64,000 nt of DNA from Bacteroidota bacterium (GTDB lineage: Bacteria > Bacteroidota > Bacteroidia > Bacteroidales > SZUA-534). Positions 63,611-64,000 of the stretch are shown here, one piece after another. The stretch lies in contig QKGS01000067.1 in the NCBI GenBank assembly GCA_003250355.1, positions 228,319 to 292,318 of the forward strand. The letters are read 5' to 3'. Numbering within the stretch: position 1 is the first letter of the stretch; every line of letters starts with the position of its first letter. The notes below the pieces were generated by a model that saw only the letters and a list, made by a program, of their open reading frames with translations, was not told where the DNA came from and ran no database searches. The position numbers were made by a program, and so were the translations under genes.

Positions 63611-63871
63611 ATGACAACTACAACACTGGTAGCAACCATAGCTGCCACACTCACCACCGCAGCATTTTTGCCTCAGGCTGTACAAACTATTAAAACTAAA
63701 AAAGTTGACGGTTTGTCACTTGGTATGTATATAGTATTTTCAACCGGAGTGTTATTTTGGTTTATTTACGGATTAATAGTTATGGAATGGCCTATAATAA
63801 TAGCAAACTTAATAACCTTTGGCTTTAATATTACCATATTACGGTATGTAATTAAATACCGGATAAAATAA
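63611..63871 (+). CDS. SemiSWEET sugar transporter
   Basis: 86 residues with three transmembrane helices, the half-size of eukaryotic SWEETs. PQ-loop motif AAFLPQAVQT (TM1), then GLSLGMYIVFSTGVLFWFIYG (TM2) and ITILRYVIKY at the end. It works as a homodimer and moves mono- or disaccharides. 12 bases after the HAD gene; possibly co-transcribed. Confidence 0.93.
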   Translation: MTTTTLVATIAATLTTAAFLPQAVQTIKTKKVDGLSLGMYIVFSTGVLFWFIYGLIVMEWPIIIANLITFGFNITILRYVIKYRIK

Positions 63872-63895
63872 ATTACTGATATCGTACCAGTAGCA

Positions 63896-64000
63896 TTGTT
63901 TGTTATTGATTTACAAACACTTAATTCCGCCGGGTATATTCACGAAACAATTTGCAAAGGAATTGGTGTAGAAGTTTTTAACTATATTGGTAAAAGTTGC
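63896..64000 (+). CDS. Possible partial open frame at the right edge
   Basis: An open frame of 35 codons from TTG 63896 runs off the end (start FVIDLQTLNSAGYIHETI). It has protein-like composition but I do not recognise it, and no promoter is evident. May be a fragment of a mobile element or a chance frame. Confidence 0.25.
   Translation, partial: MFVIDLQTLNSAGYIHETICKGIGVEVFNYIGKSC

Overview
The window is about 64 kb of a low-GC chromosome from a member of the Bacteroidota, most like a marine or sediment Bacteroidales/Marinilabiliales-type organism. The evidence is the type IX secretion gene porW/sprE, surface proteins with T9SS-type or gliding-type C-terminal domains, promoters of the Bacteroidota form (TTTG/TTG about 20 bp before TAnnTTTG), and almost no Shine-Dalgarno sites. 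The agarase-like enzyme suggests contact with red-algal polysaccharide. I see no rRNA, tRNA, CRISPR array, prophage or complete insertion sequence. Most of the window is ordinary core genome.

Layout: 1-0.5 kb holds the start of a leftward PLP aminotransferase. It is preceded by two tandem leader-peptide/terminator modules that look like a double leucine attenuator, which is the most striking regulatory structure here. 0.5-8 kb: periplasmic alpha-carbonic anhydrase, a large lamin-tail surface protein, asd, and a TPR-membrane-HTH regulator. 8.3-13.2 kb: a 1642-residue GH86-like agarase/porphyranase with Ig-like and CBM6 modules and a T9SS sorting domain, standing alone without a polysaccharide utilization locus. 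13.3-14 kb: Uma2-type nuclease. 14-22 kb: leftward cluster DUF4271-hemD-rnpA-S41 protease-glycosyltransferase-porW. 22-26 kb: OmpA lipoprotein, a decayed dgkA, a TPR protein and a YhcH family protein. 26-35 kb: a GNAT/ATP-grasp fusion, amtB-glnK, lon, a GlmU-like protein and a MaoC protein. 35-41 kb: response regulator and the argR-carA-carB operon with an ARG-box-like operator. 42-50 kb: pssA, GH3 enzyme, radical SAM/SPASM protein, DUF456, flippase-like protein, rsmA and mgtE. 50-57.6 kb: a TetR-controlled export operon (TolC, membrane-fusion lipoprotein, two ATPases, two ABC-2 permeases) ending in an ACP-like protein without its serine. 57.6-64 kb: GT2, two MscS channels, a HAD phosphatase and SemiSWEET.

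How the genes work together: nitrogen and arginine metabolism are represented by amtB-glnK, argR-carAB and asd, and the aminotransferase appears to answer to branched-chain amino acid supply. T9SS biogenesis (porW) fits the presence of probable T9SS substrates. The efflux operon is self-contained, with palindromic operators at its TetR gene. The best candidates for something undescribed are the tandem attenuators, the serine-less ACP-like protein, the GNAT/ATP-grasp ligase and the operator array near 58.85 kb.
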